Below, piece by piece: positions 54,400 to 62,730 of a stretch of DNA of 64,000 nt. Positions within the stretch are counted from its first letter, which is position 1. Each line of letters begins with the position of its first letter. The notes beneath the pieces are model-generated. The model was not told the DNA's origin and did no database searches. It saw nothing but the letters and a program-made list of their open reading frames with translations. The translations under genes and the position numbers were made by a program. Origin of the DNA: Streptomyces rubellomurinus (lineage in GTDB: Bacteria; Actinomycetota; Actinomycetes; Streptomycetales; Streptomycetaceae); NCBI RefSeq assembly GCF_000961885.1, contig NZ_JZKH01000026.1, forward strand, positions 1-64,000. The letters run 5' to 3'.

Positions 54400-55296
54400 T
54401 CACCGGCCGGCTACGAGCGGCGCCAGGCGCCTGCTGAGCCTGAGCACGTCACGGACCGTCCGAGGGTCGGTGCTCCCGCGGAAGGCGGGGACGGGGTGAA
54501 CCTGAGGCCCGATGAGCAGGCCGGTGCGCCCATCGAGCGAGGTGTCGGTGGCGGCGAAGACGGACGGCCGAGCGGCCACCGACGCGGGGCCGGCCGTGGA
54601 GCGTTCGAAGGTGCGCCGCACCAGCGGCCACAACAGGCGCAGCCCCGGCGAGACGATCCGCGGTGAGTTCATGGTGCCGTCGGTCATGTCGGTCGCCGCG
54701 CCGCCCGGGTCGGCCGCGAAGACCGTGACGCCGCTGTCGCGCAGGCGCTCGGCCAGGTCCAGGGTGTAGGCGAGGTTGGCGAGCTTGGCGCGGCCGTACC
54801 AGTGGAAGCCGTAGTAGCCGCCCGGTGGTTCGACGGCGTCGAAGGTGCGCTTGGCGACCTTGATCGCGCCGGAGCTGACGTTCACGATCCGGCTCGGCCC
54901 GTCGGCGCGGAGCCGATCGAGCAGCAGCTCGGTCAGCAGGTACGGCGAGAGGTGGTTGACGGCGAACGTCGCCTCGATGCCGTCGACGGTCTGCTGCCGG
55001 TCCGCGAACATCGCGCCCACGTTGTTCACGAGGACCTTGAGCGGTCCCTCGGCCGCCAGCCGGGCGGCGAGCGCTCGAACCTCGCCGAGCGAGGCGAGGT
55101 CGGCCGCCAGGAACCGCGGCTCGCCTCCGGTCGCAACGGTCGCGATGCGCTCGACGGCGCGGACACCGCGCTCGGGGTTGCGGCCGACCACGGTGACGGC
55201 GAGCCCGTGCGCCGCCAGTCCCATTGCCGTCTCCAGGCCGATTCCCCCGGTTCCCGCCGTGACCACTGCCCGCTGTTCCACTGGTCCGCCCTCCAT
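54400..55296 (-). CDS. short-chain dehydrogenase/reductase, TetR-controlled
   Basis: This 298-residue SDR has VVTAGTGGIGLETAMGLAAH (cofactor loop with the usual TGxxxGIG as AGTGGIG). It also has VLVNNVGAMFADRQQTVDGI, the catalytic Ser in VNVSSGAIKV and the YGRAKLANLAYTL segment. The retinol-dehydrogenase-like end (AADPGGAATDMTDG) suggests a lipophilic substrate. The start at 55296 follows CAGGAAG. It lies downstream of the TetR gene on the same strand, with two perfect operator palindromes in between. Confidence 0.88.
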   Translation of the reverse strand: MEGGPVEQRAVVTAGTGGIGLETAMGLAAHGLAVTVVGRNPERGVRAVERIATVATGGEPRFLAADLASLGEVRALAARLAAEGPLKVLVNNVGAMFADRQQTVDGIEATFAVNHLSPYLLTELLLDRLRADGPSRIVNVSSGAIKVAKRTFDAVEPPGGYYGFHWYGRAKLANLAYTLDLAERLRDSGVTVFAADPGGAATDMTDGTMNSPRIVSPGLRLLWPLVRRTFERSTAGPASVAARPSVFAATDTSLDGRTGLLIGPQVHPVPAFRGSTDPRTVRDVLRLSRRLAPLVAGR

Positions 55297-55312
55297 CGCT
55301 TCCTGCCGTAAG

Positions 55313-55366
55313 CGGATATCTATCCGTTTTCGTGGGGGCACGCTAGCACAATCGGATAGTTATCCG
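55313..55366. promoter_or_regulatory. two perfect 14-bp operators (CGGATA-N2-TATCCG), 40 bp apart
   Basis: The palindromes occupy 55313-55326 and 55353-55366 and differ only in the two central bases. Their centres are exactly 40 bp apart, close to four helical turns, so two TetR dimers could bind one face. They lie directly upstream of the SDR gene, in the gap after the TetR gene. Binding by the adjacent TetR protein is inferred. Confidence 0.8.
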
Positions 55367-55431
55367 GTTAGTTGTCCGGTGAATGTCGACGTGAGGGCGG
55401 CGGTGCCTGGCTCCCGGGTCGTCGGCCGCGG

Positions 55432-56010
55432 TCAGCGCGGCGGGCGCAGGCCCTCGAGGAGGACATCGAGGTAGACCTCGGTGCGGGTGGGATCGCAGGC
55501 GCCGGAGCGCAGGGCGTGTTCGACGCCGCAGAGCAGGCGGCGCACGTCGTCGGCCTCGATGTCGCGCCGGACGGCGCCGAGACCGCGGGCGCGGTCAAGC
55601 AGATGGGCGACAGCCAGGTCGAGCTCGGCCTTCAGTGCCGAGGTCTGCGCCTCGGCATCGTTGGCGGATTCGAGCACGGAGGCGAATCCGCTGTCGTCCA
55701 ACGCGCGCGCCAGGGTGAACCGCAGCAGGCGGCGCAGACCTGCCAGGGCGTCCACGTCGGCGGCCGCGGCCTGGGCCTCGTCCACCAGCTCCCGGAAGCG
55801 CTCGGCAGACAGCGCCTCCCGCAGCGCGTGCCGGTTGGGGAAGTGCCGGTACACGGTTCCCACGCCCACACCGGCGAGCCGGGCGATGGCATTCAACTGG
55901 AGCGAGTCGTCACCGGCAGCCAACTGCTCGCGGGCGACCTGCAACACCCGGGTGCGGTTACGTGCGGCATCCGCCCGCAGTGTCGGTCCCTGCTCGCCCT
56001 TCGGTGTCAC
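55432..56010 (-). CDS. TetR-family transcriptional repressor
   Basis: This 192-residue regulator has the N-terminal HTH RADAARNRTRVLQVAREQLA, then IARLAGVGVGTVYRHFPNRH and ALREALSAERFRELVDEAQA. The C-terminal ligand domain is Ala/Leu-rich (DDVRRLLCGVEHALRSGACD). It starts at GTG 56010 (VTPKGEQGPTLR). Twin palindromes between it and the SDR make that gene its obvious target. The ligand is unknown. Confidence 0.92.
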   Translation of the reverse strand: MTPKGEQGPTLRADAARNRTRVLQVAREQLAAGDDSLQLNAIARLAGVGVGTVYRHFPNRHALREALSAERFRELVDEAQAAAADVDALAGLRRLLRFTLARALDDSGFASVLESANDAEAQTSALKAELDLAVAHLLDRARGLGAVRRDIEADDVRRLLCGVEHALRSGACDPTRTEVYLDVLLEGLRPPR

Positions 56011-56173
56011 GGGCCCAGCATAGAGGGCCGGCAACCGCGGCCCGGCGGGCTCGCCTTCCTGCCCTCCTGAACCGTCCACGCCGGTGCGGCGTCCCGCCGC
56101 CGGAAGGCGGCAGCCGGGGCTCTCTGGAATCCTGGCCGTGAAGCGCGGGCCGGGCACACAGCGAGGAGCCGCC

Positions 56174-56617
56174 ATGTCCGGATTGTTCGAGGTGAGCGTC
56201 GAGGTCGATCGCCCGGTGGAGGAGGTCTTCGCCTACCTCGCCGACGGGCGCCATGATCCCGAGTTCAGCCCCCGGGTCCTGGAGATCACGAAGGTGCCGG
56301 ACGGACCGACCGCTGTCGGGACCGTCTTCCGCAGCACCGTGAAGGATGCCGGGCTGAAGACCTCCCGCCAGTTCCGCATCACCAGGATGGAGGCGCCGCG
56401 CACGATCCGGTGGAGCGAGCAGAGCAAGAACCTCATCACCGCCGAGGGCGGCTACGATCTCGAACCGCTGCCGGGCGGCCGTACCCGGGTGCGGATCTTC
56501 AACGTGCTGGACGGCCACGGACTCGGCAGGCTCCTGCTCGGCCCGGCGCTGCGTGCGGCCCGCAAGGACGCTCCCGACTTCGGCCGCCGGATCAAGGCGG
56601 CCGTTGAACGGTTCTGA
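56174..56617 (+). CDS. SRPBCC/polyketide-cyclase-like protein
   Basis: The 147-residue protein has the START/Bet v1-like start FEVSVEVDRPVEEVFAYLAD, the GTVFRSTVKDAG strand and the GYDLEPLPGGRTRVRIFNVL strand. It ends with the long helix ALRAARKDAPDFGRRIKAAV. This fold makes a hydrophobic ligand cavity. AGGAG precedes the ATG at 56174. The gene is divergent from the TetR gene. Its substrate is unknown. Confidence 0.87.
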   Translation: MSGLFEVSVEVDRPVEEVFAYLADGRHDPEFSPRVLEITKVPDGPTAVGTVFRSTVKDAGLKTSRQFRITRMEAPRTIRWSEQSKNLITAEGGYDLEPLPGGRTRVRIFNVLDGHGLGRLLLGPALRAARKDAPDFGRRIKAAVERF

Positions 56618-56759
56618 CCTCGCCGCGGTCCGGGACAGGTGCGCGAGCATGGCGATGTCCCGGCCGCCGGCCGGGCGGCGGGCAACCGGTCCGCCGGCGA
56701 TTCTGAGCAGGGCGATCGCACCGCAGGCCGTCCTGCCGTTCACCCCTACGGAGTCTCCG

Positions 56760-57542
56760 ATGGATCTGCAGCTCTCAGGCAAGGTCGCCGTTGTCACCGG
56801 TGCCAGCAAGGGAATCGGCCTCGCCGTGACGCAGGCACTCGCCGCCGCGGGCGTGAACGTGGTCGCGGTGGCGCGCGGTGTCTCCGGCCCGCTGACGGAG
56901 CTCACCCCGCAGGTGCATCCGGTGTCGGCCGATCTCGCCACCGCGGACGGCCCCGTCTCTGCGGTCGAGGCGGCGATCTCCCGGTTCGGTGGACTGGACA
57001 TCCTCGTCAACAACGTCGGCGCAGTCCACCCCCGTCTGGCCGGGTTCGCGGCCGTCACCGACGACGAGTGGATCCAGGGGCTGACGGTCAATTTCCTCGC
57101 CGCCGTCCGCACCACCCGGGCGGCCCTGCCCCACCTGATCGACCGTGGCAACGCTTCGATCGTGACGGTGAGTTCGGTCAACGCGTTCCTGCCCGACCCG
57201 ATGGTCATCGACTACTGCGCGGCCAAGGCGGCGCTCACCAACTTCTGCAAGGCCCTGTCCAAGGAGGTCGGTCCGCGCGGGGTGCGCGTCAACACGGTCA
57301 GCCCCGGGCCGGTGTCCACGGCGCTGTGGCTCGGCGACGGCGGCGTCGCCGCGACGGTCGCGAAGGCGTCCGGCGGCGAGCCGGAGGACATCGCCCGGAG
57401 TGCCGTCGCACAGTCCGCCACCGGCCGCTTCAGCCTGCCGCAGGAGGTCGCCGACCTCGTTCTGCTGCTGGCCAGTGAGCGGACGGGCAATGTCACCGGG
57501 AGCGACTTCGTCATCGACGGCGGCCTCGTCCAGACGCTCTGA
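56760..57542 (+). CDS. short-chain dehydrogenase/reductase
   Basis: This 260-residue classical SDR has VVTGASKGIGLAVTQALAAA, ILVNNVGAVHPRLAGFAAVT, the catalytic Ser in VTVSSVNAFLP, YCAAKAALTNFCKALSKEVG (Tyr-x3-Lys) and the end SDFVIDGGLVQTL. It is a probable NAD(P)-dependent oxidoreductase of the FabG-like subgroup. The start at 56760 sits 143 bases after the SRPBCC gene, so the two may be one operon. The substrate is unknown. Confidence 0.9.
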   Translation: MDLQLSGKVAVVTGASKGIGLAVTQALAAAGVNVVAVARGVSGPLTELTPQVHPVSADLATADGPVSAVEAAISRFGGLDILVNNVGAVHPRLAGFAAVTDDEWIQGLTVNFLAAVRTTRAALPHLIDRGNASIVTVSSVNAFLPDPMVIDYCAAKAALTNFCKALSKEVGPRGVRVNTVSPGPVSTALWLGDGGVAATVAKASGGEPEDIARSAVAQSATGRFSLPQEVADLVLLLASERTGNVTGSDFVIDGGLVQTL

Positions 57543-57685
57543 ACTCCGCCGGGCCGCCCATCCGATCACCGACGCAGGCTCCGAACCGACGGCCGCCCCC
57601 GCCGTCGCCCGCGGAAGCAGCATCGGGCGCTGTCCGGGCAGACACGCTGACCCGGCGGCCGGCTCCCCGTCCTGAACCGCGCAGG

Positions 57686-58606
57686 TCAGCGGACGCGGCC
57701 GCGCGGCTTGAGGGGGGTGCCGGGGAGCTCGGGGGCGGGGAGGCGGTCGCCCGGGTAGCCCTCGACGGCGCCGAAGCGGGGGGAGGCGGCCTGCCAGGCG
57801 GCGCGGGCTTCGGCGATGTCCTCGTGGGACCGGCCGATGAAGTTCCACCACATGACGAGCTGTTCGTCGAAGGGGGTGCCGCCGAGGAGGATGGCGCGGG
57901 CTTCGGTGGGGGTGGGGTTGGTGAGGGTGAGGGTGGTGGGGCCGGGGGAGAGGTGGCCGAGGTCGCCGGCGTGGAGGGGGGTGTCGGCGAGGAGGATCGT
58001 GCCGCGGTCGACGAGGAGGCCGTGTTCGAAGGCCGGGTCGACGGTGAGGGTGACGGTGGCGTGCGGGCGGAGGGTGAGCTCGGCGCCGAGGAGGGGGGTG
58101 AAGGTGGGGACGGGGGAGGTGTCGCCGGCGAGGGTGCCGAGGAAGACGCGGGCCTCGCCGCCGTCGAGGGGGACGGGCCGGGGCACGTGGTGGTGGAAGT
58201 CGCGGGCGCTGTGGCGGTGCTCCTCGGGGAGGGCGACCCAGAGCTGGACGCCGTGCAGGACGGTGGTGGCGGGGGTGGAGACCTCGGAGTGGCAGATGCC
58301 GTGGCCGGCGCTCATGAGGTTGAGCTCGCCCGGGCGGACGAGGGCGTGGACGCCGAGGCTGTCGCGGTGTTCGATCTCGCCGCTGAACAGCCAGCTCACC
58401 GTCTGCAGGCCGGTGTGCGGGTGCGGGGCGACGTCCATGCCGCCGCTGCGGGCGACGTCGTCCGGGCCGTAGTGGTCGACGAAGCACCAGGCGCCGATCA
58501 GGCGGCGGTCGCGGTGCGGGAGGGTACGGCGGACGGTCATGGCGCGGGGGCCGCCGAGCGGGACGTCCCGGGGGGAGAGGATGTCGACGGTGCTCACGGT
58601 GCTCAC
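57686..58606 (-). CDS. pirin-family protein
   Basis: This 306-residue bicupin has the pirin core TLPHRDRRLIGAWCFVDHYG, PHPHTGLQTVSWLFSGEIEH, GHGICHSEVSTPATTVLHGV and the C-terminal cupin ILLGGTPFDEQLVMWWNFIG. The three His and one Glu of the N-terminal cupin (HPHTG, IEHRD, CHSE) bind iron. Pirins oxidise quercetin or sense redox state. The GTG at 58606 follows AAAGGG. It is divergent from the AhpD-like gene, with an AT-rich gap between. Confidence 0.9.
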   Translation of the reverse strand: MSTVSTVDILSPRDVPLGGPRAMTVRRTLPHRDRRLIGAWCFVDHYGPDDVARSGGMDVAPHPHTGLQTVSWLFSGEIEHRDSLGVHALVRPGELNLMSAGHGICHSEVSTPATTVLHGVQLWVALPEEHRHSARDFHHHVPRPVPLDGGEARVFLGTLAGDTSPVPTFTPLLGAELTLRPHATVTLTVDPAFEHGLLVDRGTILLADTPLHAGDLGHLSPGPTTLTLTNPTPTEARAILLGGTPFDEQLVMWWNFIGRSHEDIAEARAAWQAASPRFGAVEGYPGDRLPAPELPGTPLKPRGRVR

Positions 58607-58708
58607 GATGGGCCCTTTCGCCTGCCGGGTGGTTCTATTTTCAACTATTATGCATGATGGAATGATCATCGAGAAGAGTAGTGGTCGAGCACGGCGGAAG
58701 GAGCTCAG

Positions 58709-59197
58709 GTGAGTGACGTGACGGTGGTCCCGGCGGAGCGGCGGGTGTTCATCGACAAGCAGACCCCGCAGGCCTACCGGGCGCAGGCGGCGGCCGCCGA
58801 GGTGGCGGGCGCGGCGGCGGCCGAGGCCGGGCTGGACCGGGGGCTGGTGGAGCTGGTCAACCTGCGGGTCTCGCAGATCAACGGCTGCGCGTACTGCCTC
58901 GACGTGCACACCAGGGCCGCGCTGCGGGCCGGCGAGACCGCCCAGCGGCTGGGGGTGCTGCCGGCGTGGCGGGACACCCAGGTGTTCACGGAGCGGGAGC
59001 GGGCGGTGCTCGGGCTCGCGGAGGCGACCACGACGCCGAGCGACGCCGCGCTGCAGGAGGCCGCGTACGGGGCCGCCCGGGCCGTGCTGACGGACCAGGA
59101 GATCTCGGCGGCGGTCTGGGTCGCGATCGCCATCAACGCCTTCAACCGGGTGTCCATCATGAGCAAGCACCCGGTGCGGCGCACGGCCGCCAACTGA
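58709..59197 (+). CDS. carboxymuconolactone decarboxylase (AhpD-like) protein
   Basis: This 162-residue helical protein has the AhpD motif QINGCAYCLDVHTRAALRAG with CxxC and a following His, the peroxidase-linked catalytic site. The end WVAIAINAFNRVSIMSKHPV is typical of the family. It should act in peroxide or electrophile defence. The GTG start follows GGAAGGAG. Its promoter faces the pirin gene, suggesting shared redox control. Confidence 0.92.
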   Translation: MSDVTVVPAERRVFIDKQTPQAYRAQAAAAEVAGAAAAEAGLDRGLVELVNLRVSQINGCAYCLDVHTRAALRAGETAQRLGVLPAWRDTQVFTERERAVLGLAEATTTPSDAALQEAAYGAARAVLTDQEISAAVWVAIAINAFNRVSIMSKHPVRRTAAN

Positions 59198-59367
59198 CCG
59201 TCAGGGGAGTTTGGGTACGACCGTCTCCTCCGCGCGGCGTAGGCGTTCCTCGGCAGAAGGGCGGAGAACTGCCTCCTCCGGGTGGTGGATGACCGGCCGG
59301 AGGGGGAGCGGAGAGGCTGGGCGGAGGCGGCGGGCGCGGCTCGCCACGGGGAGTGGGGGGTTGGGCG

Positions 59368-60690
59368 ATGGCACGTCGTCGGGTGTCCGTACTGGTGGCG
59401 GCGATCTGCGTGGCGCTGGCCGCGCCGGTCGCCTCCGCGTCGGCGACACCGGTCGCGGGCGGGGCGGGCGGGCCGGGGGCTTCGGCGGGTTCGGGAGCCG
59501 TGGGCCCCGGCGTCGTGGTCGGCCTCGTGCCGGGCGACGCCCGGGTCGACGAGCAAGGGAGCGTGCAAGGGGGCGCGCAGGGCGGCGATCGCGCCGACGT
59601 CGGGGCCCGGCTGCGCGCCGGGCTGCAGCGGGTGACCGGGGCCGGGGCGGCGGCCTCCTTCGGCGAGGTCGCGGACGAGCACGGCACCGTGCGGGCCGGC
59701 TCGGGCGTCGCGGACCTCGCCACCGGCGCGCCGGTGCGGACGGACGGCCGGTACCGGGCCGGCAGCATCACCAAGATGTTCACCGCGACGACCGTGCTGC
59801 AGCTGGTCGGCGAGCACCGGATCGGCCTGGACGACCCGGTGGAGCGCTACCTGCCGGGGCTGGTCCCGAACGGCGGGAACATCACGATCCGGCAGCTGAT
59901 GAACCACAGCTCGGGCCTGTGGGACCCGACCAACGAGCCGGACGGCGGCGTCTTCCCGGCGTTCAAGACCGCCGAGGAAGCCCGGACGTGGTACCGGGAG
60001 GGCGGGCCGTCGCACAGCGTCCCCCGCTCCCAGGTGGTGGCCGCCTCGGTCGCGCACGCGCCGTACTTCCCGCCCGGCACCTCGTGGCACTACTCGAACG
60101 TCAACTACACGTTGCTCGGCATGGTCGTCGAGAAGGTGACCGGGCACGGCTACGCGCACGAGATCGAGGCCCGCATCCTGCGCCCGCTGGGGATGACCCG
60201 CACCTACCTGCCCGGCGCGGCGACCGACATCCGCGGCCCGCACGCGCACGGCTACGTGACGCTCGTCGAGGGCCCCGGACCGGACCAGCGGACCGACTTC
60301 GACCTGACGGTGCAGAGCGTCACCTGGGCCAACTCCGCGGGTGAGCTGATCTCCACCACCGACGACCTGCTCCGCTTCGAACGCGCGCTGCTGGGCGGCC
60401 GGTTGCTCTCGCCGGAACTGATGAAGGAGATGTCCACCACGATCCCGGTCACCGCGGACGGCTCGCCGAGCCGGATGACGTACGGGCTGGGGCTGGCCCG
60501 GGTGCAGCTGTCCTGCGGGCCGGTCTACGGGCACGACGGCTCGATGCCCGGGTACCAGTCGCAGCTGTGGTCCTCGGGCACCCGCTCGCTCGCGGTGTCG
60601 ACCACCCCGAGGGGCGACGGGCCGCAGCAGATCGCGCAGTACCAGGCGCAGGGGCAGCTGCTGGAGGACGTGTTCTGCGGCGGACGGTGA
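59368..60690 (+). CDS. secreted serine hydrolase (beta-lactamase/DD-peptidase family)
   Basis: This 440-residue protein has a signal peptide (MARRRVSVLVAAICVALAAP, cleavage near ASASA) and a low-complexity linker. The catalytic domain has SITK (Ser-x2-Lys) near residue 137, YSN at about residue 245 (HYSNVNYTLLGMVVEKVTG) and HDGSMPGY in place of the KTG box. The group includes D-Ala-D-Ala carboxypeptidases and esterases. The substrate cannot be fixed. The GTG at 59353 in the same frame is a less likely start. Confidence 0.88.
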   Translation: MARRRVSVLVAAICVALAAPVASASATPVAGGAGGPGASAGSGAVGPGVVVGLVPGDARVDEQGSVQGGAQGGDRADVGARLRAGLQRVTGAGAAASFGEVADEHGTVRAGSGVADLATGAPVRTDGRYRAGSITKMFTATTVLQLVGEHRIGLDDPVERYLPGLVPNGGNITIRQLMNHSSGLWDPTNEPDGGVFPAFKTAEEARTWYREGGPSHSVPRSQVVAASVAHAPYFPPGTSWHYSNVNYTLLGMVVEKVTGHGYAHEIEARILRPLGMTRTYLPGAATDIRGPHAHGYVTLVEGPGPDQRTDFDLTVQSVTWANSAGELISTTDDLLRFERALLGGRLLSPELMKEMSTTIPVTADGSPSRMTYGLGLARVQLSCGPVYGHDGSMPGYQSQLWSSGTRSLAVSTTPRGDGPQQIAQYQAQGQLLEDVFCGGR

Positions 60691-60767
60691 GGGCCGCCGT
60701 ACGACGCCCGAAGCGCCCGCCGAGCCCGACCGGTTGGCAGGGGCCGGTCGGGCGCGGCGGGCGGCGG

Positions 60768-61547
60768 TCAGGACTCCGGGTCGTCCTCGCCGAGGAACTC
60801 CTCGATGGCGCTGATGAGTTGGAGCGGCGTCTCCTCCATCGGGTAGTGCCCGGTGGAGGGGAGGCGGACCTCGGTCGCGTGCGGATAGTGGCGCAGCCAG
60901 GTCTGCCGGATCAGCTCGGGGGTGATCGCCTGGTCGAGCTCGCCGGTGAGGACCCGCACGGGCAGTGCGAGGCCGGCGATCTCCTGGTGGAAGTCCTCCA
61001 GGGCCCAGGAGTCCAGCCAGGCACGGAAGGCCTTGGCGTCGCTGCGCTCCAGCGACTGCTCCGTCATCCGCCGCACCCAGGCGCGCGGGCGGACGCCGCT
61101 GGTGGTGAAGTCGATGATGGCGCTGCGGCTCTCCGCCAGGTCGCCCGCGGAGGCGAAGAGCTCCCACTGCTCGGGCGGGAACGGGATGCCGATGGCCGGG
61201 ACGGGCGCGATGCCGACCAACCGGCGCACGCGCTCGGGTGCGGCGACGAGCGCGCGCTGGACGACGCAGCCGCCCATCGAGTGCCCGATCAGGGAGAAGC
61301 GCTCCCAGCCCAGCGCGTCGGCCGTCGCCACCAGGTCGGCGCCCGCCTCGGCGGTGGTGTAGCGGCCGGGCAGGTCGCGGGCCTCGCCGTAGCCGCGCAG
61401 GTCGACGAAGGCGTAGCTGAAGGCGTCGAGGTCGAGGTCGGGCAGCAGGCGGTCGTAGGCGGCGCGGTCGGCGAACCAGCCGTGCACCACGAGCACGTGG
61501 TGCGGGCCGTGGCCGATCAGCGTGTGGGGGAGCGGGACGGGGCTCAA
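60768..61547 (-). CDS. alpha/beta hydrolase
   Basis: This 259-residue protein has the alpha/beta-hydrolase oxyanion region HHVLVVHGWFADRAAYDRLL, the nucleophile elbow LIGHSMGGCVV, the Asp in LTGELDQAITP and the catalytic His in LPSTGHYPMEETP. The start is probably TTG at 61547, nine bases after GAGGAGAG. Esterase, epoxide or haloalkane-like chemistry is possible. It stands alone, convergent with the serine hydrolase gene. Confidence 0.87.
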   Translation of the reverse strand: MSPVPLPHTLIGHGPHHVLVVHGWFADRAAYDRLLPDLDLDAFSYAFVDLRGYGEARDLPGRYTTAEAGADLVATADALGWERFSLIGHSMGGCVVQRALVAAPERVRRLVGIAPVPAIGIPFPPEQWELFASAGDLAESRSAIIDFTTSGVRPRAWVRRMTEQSLERSDAKAFRAWLDSWALEDFHQEIAGLALPVRVLTGELDQAITPELIRQTWLRHYPHATEVRLPSTGHYPMEETPLQLISAIEEFLGEDDPES

Positions 61548-61768
61548 GGGCGGCTCTCCTCGGGAGGGTTGTCGGGCACGGCAGGTCCTGCCCCCGGGGG
61601 GCGGGGCGCCAAACGTCGGCCGGCCGAACGCCACTCCGCCGAGGGCCGCCCGGCCCCTTCGGCGGCGTGCCGGCCCGGCCCCGGCCCCGGGCTCGGCCCG
61701 CCCGTAGACTGGGCGGCCGAGGTGGGCGGCCGAGGTGGCCGGGCCGCCGATACCCGAAGGGCGGACGC

Positions 61769-62509
61769 ATGGGCGGCGACGGCGACACCGTGCTCAACCT
61801 CTGGCGGCAGCCGCTCACCGAGGTGCCCGCCGAGGTCTGGGACCGCACCGAGCTCACCGTGCTCATTCTCGCCGATACCGGCCTCACCGAACTCCCGCCC
61901 GGCATCGGCCGGTTGCGGCGGCTGCGCACCCTCGACCTCGGACACAACCGGCTCGCCGCCCTCCCCGCCGAGCTCGGCGAACTGACCGGGCTCGGCGACT
62001 TCCTCTACCTGCACGACAACGCGCTGACCGCCCTCCCGGCGGAACTCGGCCGGCTCACCGCGCTGCGCTACCTCAACGTCGGCGACAACCCGCTCGCCGA
62101 ACTCCCGGACACCATCGGCGAGATGACCGCCCTGATCGAACTGCGCGCCCAGCGCGGCCGGCTCACAGCCTTGCCCGACTCGCTCGGACGGCTCCGCGCA
62201 CTGCGCGAACTCTGGCTGCGCGGCAACCAGTTGAGCACCCTGCCGGAGACAGTGTCCGGGCTCGGCGAACTGCGCGAGCTGGAACTGCGGGAGAACGCCC
62301 TCACCGAGATCCCCGCCGCGCTCGCCCGACTGCCGCTGCTGCGCCGCATCGACCTGCGGGCCAACCGGATCACCGCGCTGCCGGCCTGGCTGGCCGAGCC
62401 GGGCGCGCTGCCCGCACTGGAGAAGCTGGACCTGCGCTGGAACGACGTCCGGCCGCCCGCCCGGCTGCTCGACGCGCTCGCGGCCCGCGGCTGCGCCGTC
62501 CTGTACTGA
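61769..62509 (+). CDS. leucine-rich-repeat protein
   Basis: This 246-residue protein consists of about eight LRR units of the bacterial type: LTVLILADTGLTELPPGIGR, LRTLDLGHNRLAALPAELGE, LYLHDNALTALPAELGRLT, LRELWLRGNQLSTLPETVSG and similar. It lacks a signal peptide. It starts at ATG 61769 behind GAAGGGCG. LRR proteins of this kind make protein contacts; the partner is unknown. A transcript may continue into the ThrRS leader at 62580. Confidence 0.88.
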   Translation: MGGDGDTVLNLWRQPLTEVPAEVWDRTELTVLILADTGLTELPPGIGRLRRLRTLDLGHNRLAALPAELGELTGLGDFLYLHDNALTALPAELGRLTALRYLNVGDNPLAELPDTIGEMTALIELRAQRGRLTALPDSLGRLRALRELWLRGNQLSTLPETVSGLGELRELELRENALTEIPAALARLPLLRRIDLRANRITALPAWLAEPGALPALEKLDLRWNDVRPPARLLDALAARGCAVLY

Positions 62510-62566
62510 CCGGACGGGGCCATCGTGCCAGCGGAAAAAAGATCACCACGCGGCCGGTCGGCCTGC

Positions 62567-62572
62567 TACCGT
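62567..62572 (+). promoter_or_regulatory. -10 element (TACCGT) of the ThrRS attenuator transcript
   Basis: TACCGT lies seven bases before the leader-peptide ATG at 62580, so the transcript would start at or next to that codon (leaderless). The -35 region is unclear; AGATCACC around 62540-62547 is the nearest candidate. Confidence 0.45.
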
Positions 62573-62579
62573 GGACGGC

Positions 62580-62633
62580 ATGAAGCGCGCTGCACTCGTC
62601 ACGACGACGCCGGAGAGAGTCCCGGCGCGCTGA
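62580..62633 (+). CDS. 17-residue attenuator leader peptide with three threonine codons
   Basis: The frame MKRAALVTTTPERVPAR has three consecutive ACG codons at 62601-62609 and ends at TGA 62631-62633, only 13 bases before the terminator hairpin. The next gene is a threonyl-tRNA synthetase paralogue. Stalling at the Thr codons when charged tRNA-Thr is scarce would affect folding of the hairpin and let transcription continue. This is a textbook layout of ribosome-mediated attenuation. Confidence 0.8.
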   Translation: MKRAALVTTTPERVPAR

Positions 62634-62646
62634 CTGCTGACCAAGT

Positions 62647-62680
62647 CCGAAGCCCCGGGGCGAGTGCCCCGGGGCTTCGG
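62647..62680 (+). terminator. 15-bp attenuator hairpin before the ThrRS gene
   Basis: CCGAAGCCCCGGGGC (62647-62661) pairs perfectly with 62666-62680 around a GAGT loop. It stands between the leader peptide and the synthetase start 50 bases downstream. No U tract follows, which is usual in high-GC terminators. An alternative antiterminator pairing was not proven by eye. Confidence 0.85.
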
Positions 62681-62730
62681 CGTTCCCGGCTCCACTCGCC
62701 CGGCGGCCCACCCGAGCGGAGACCACCCTC

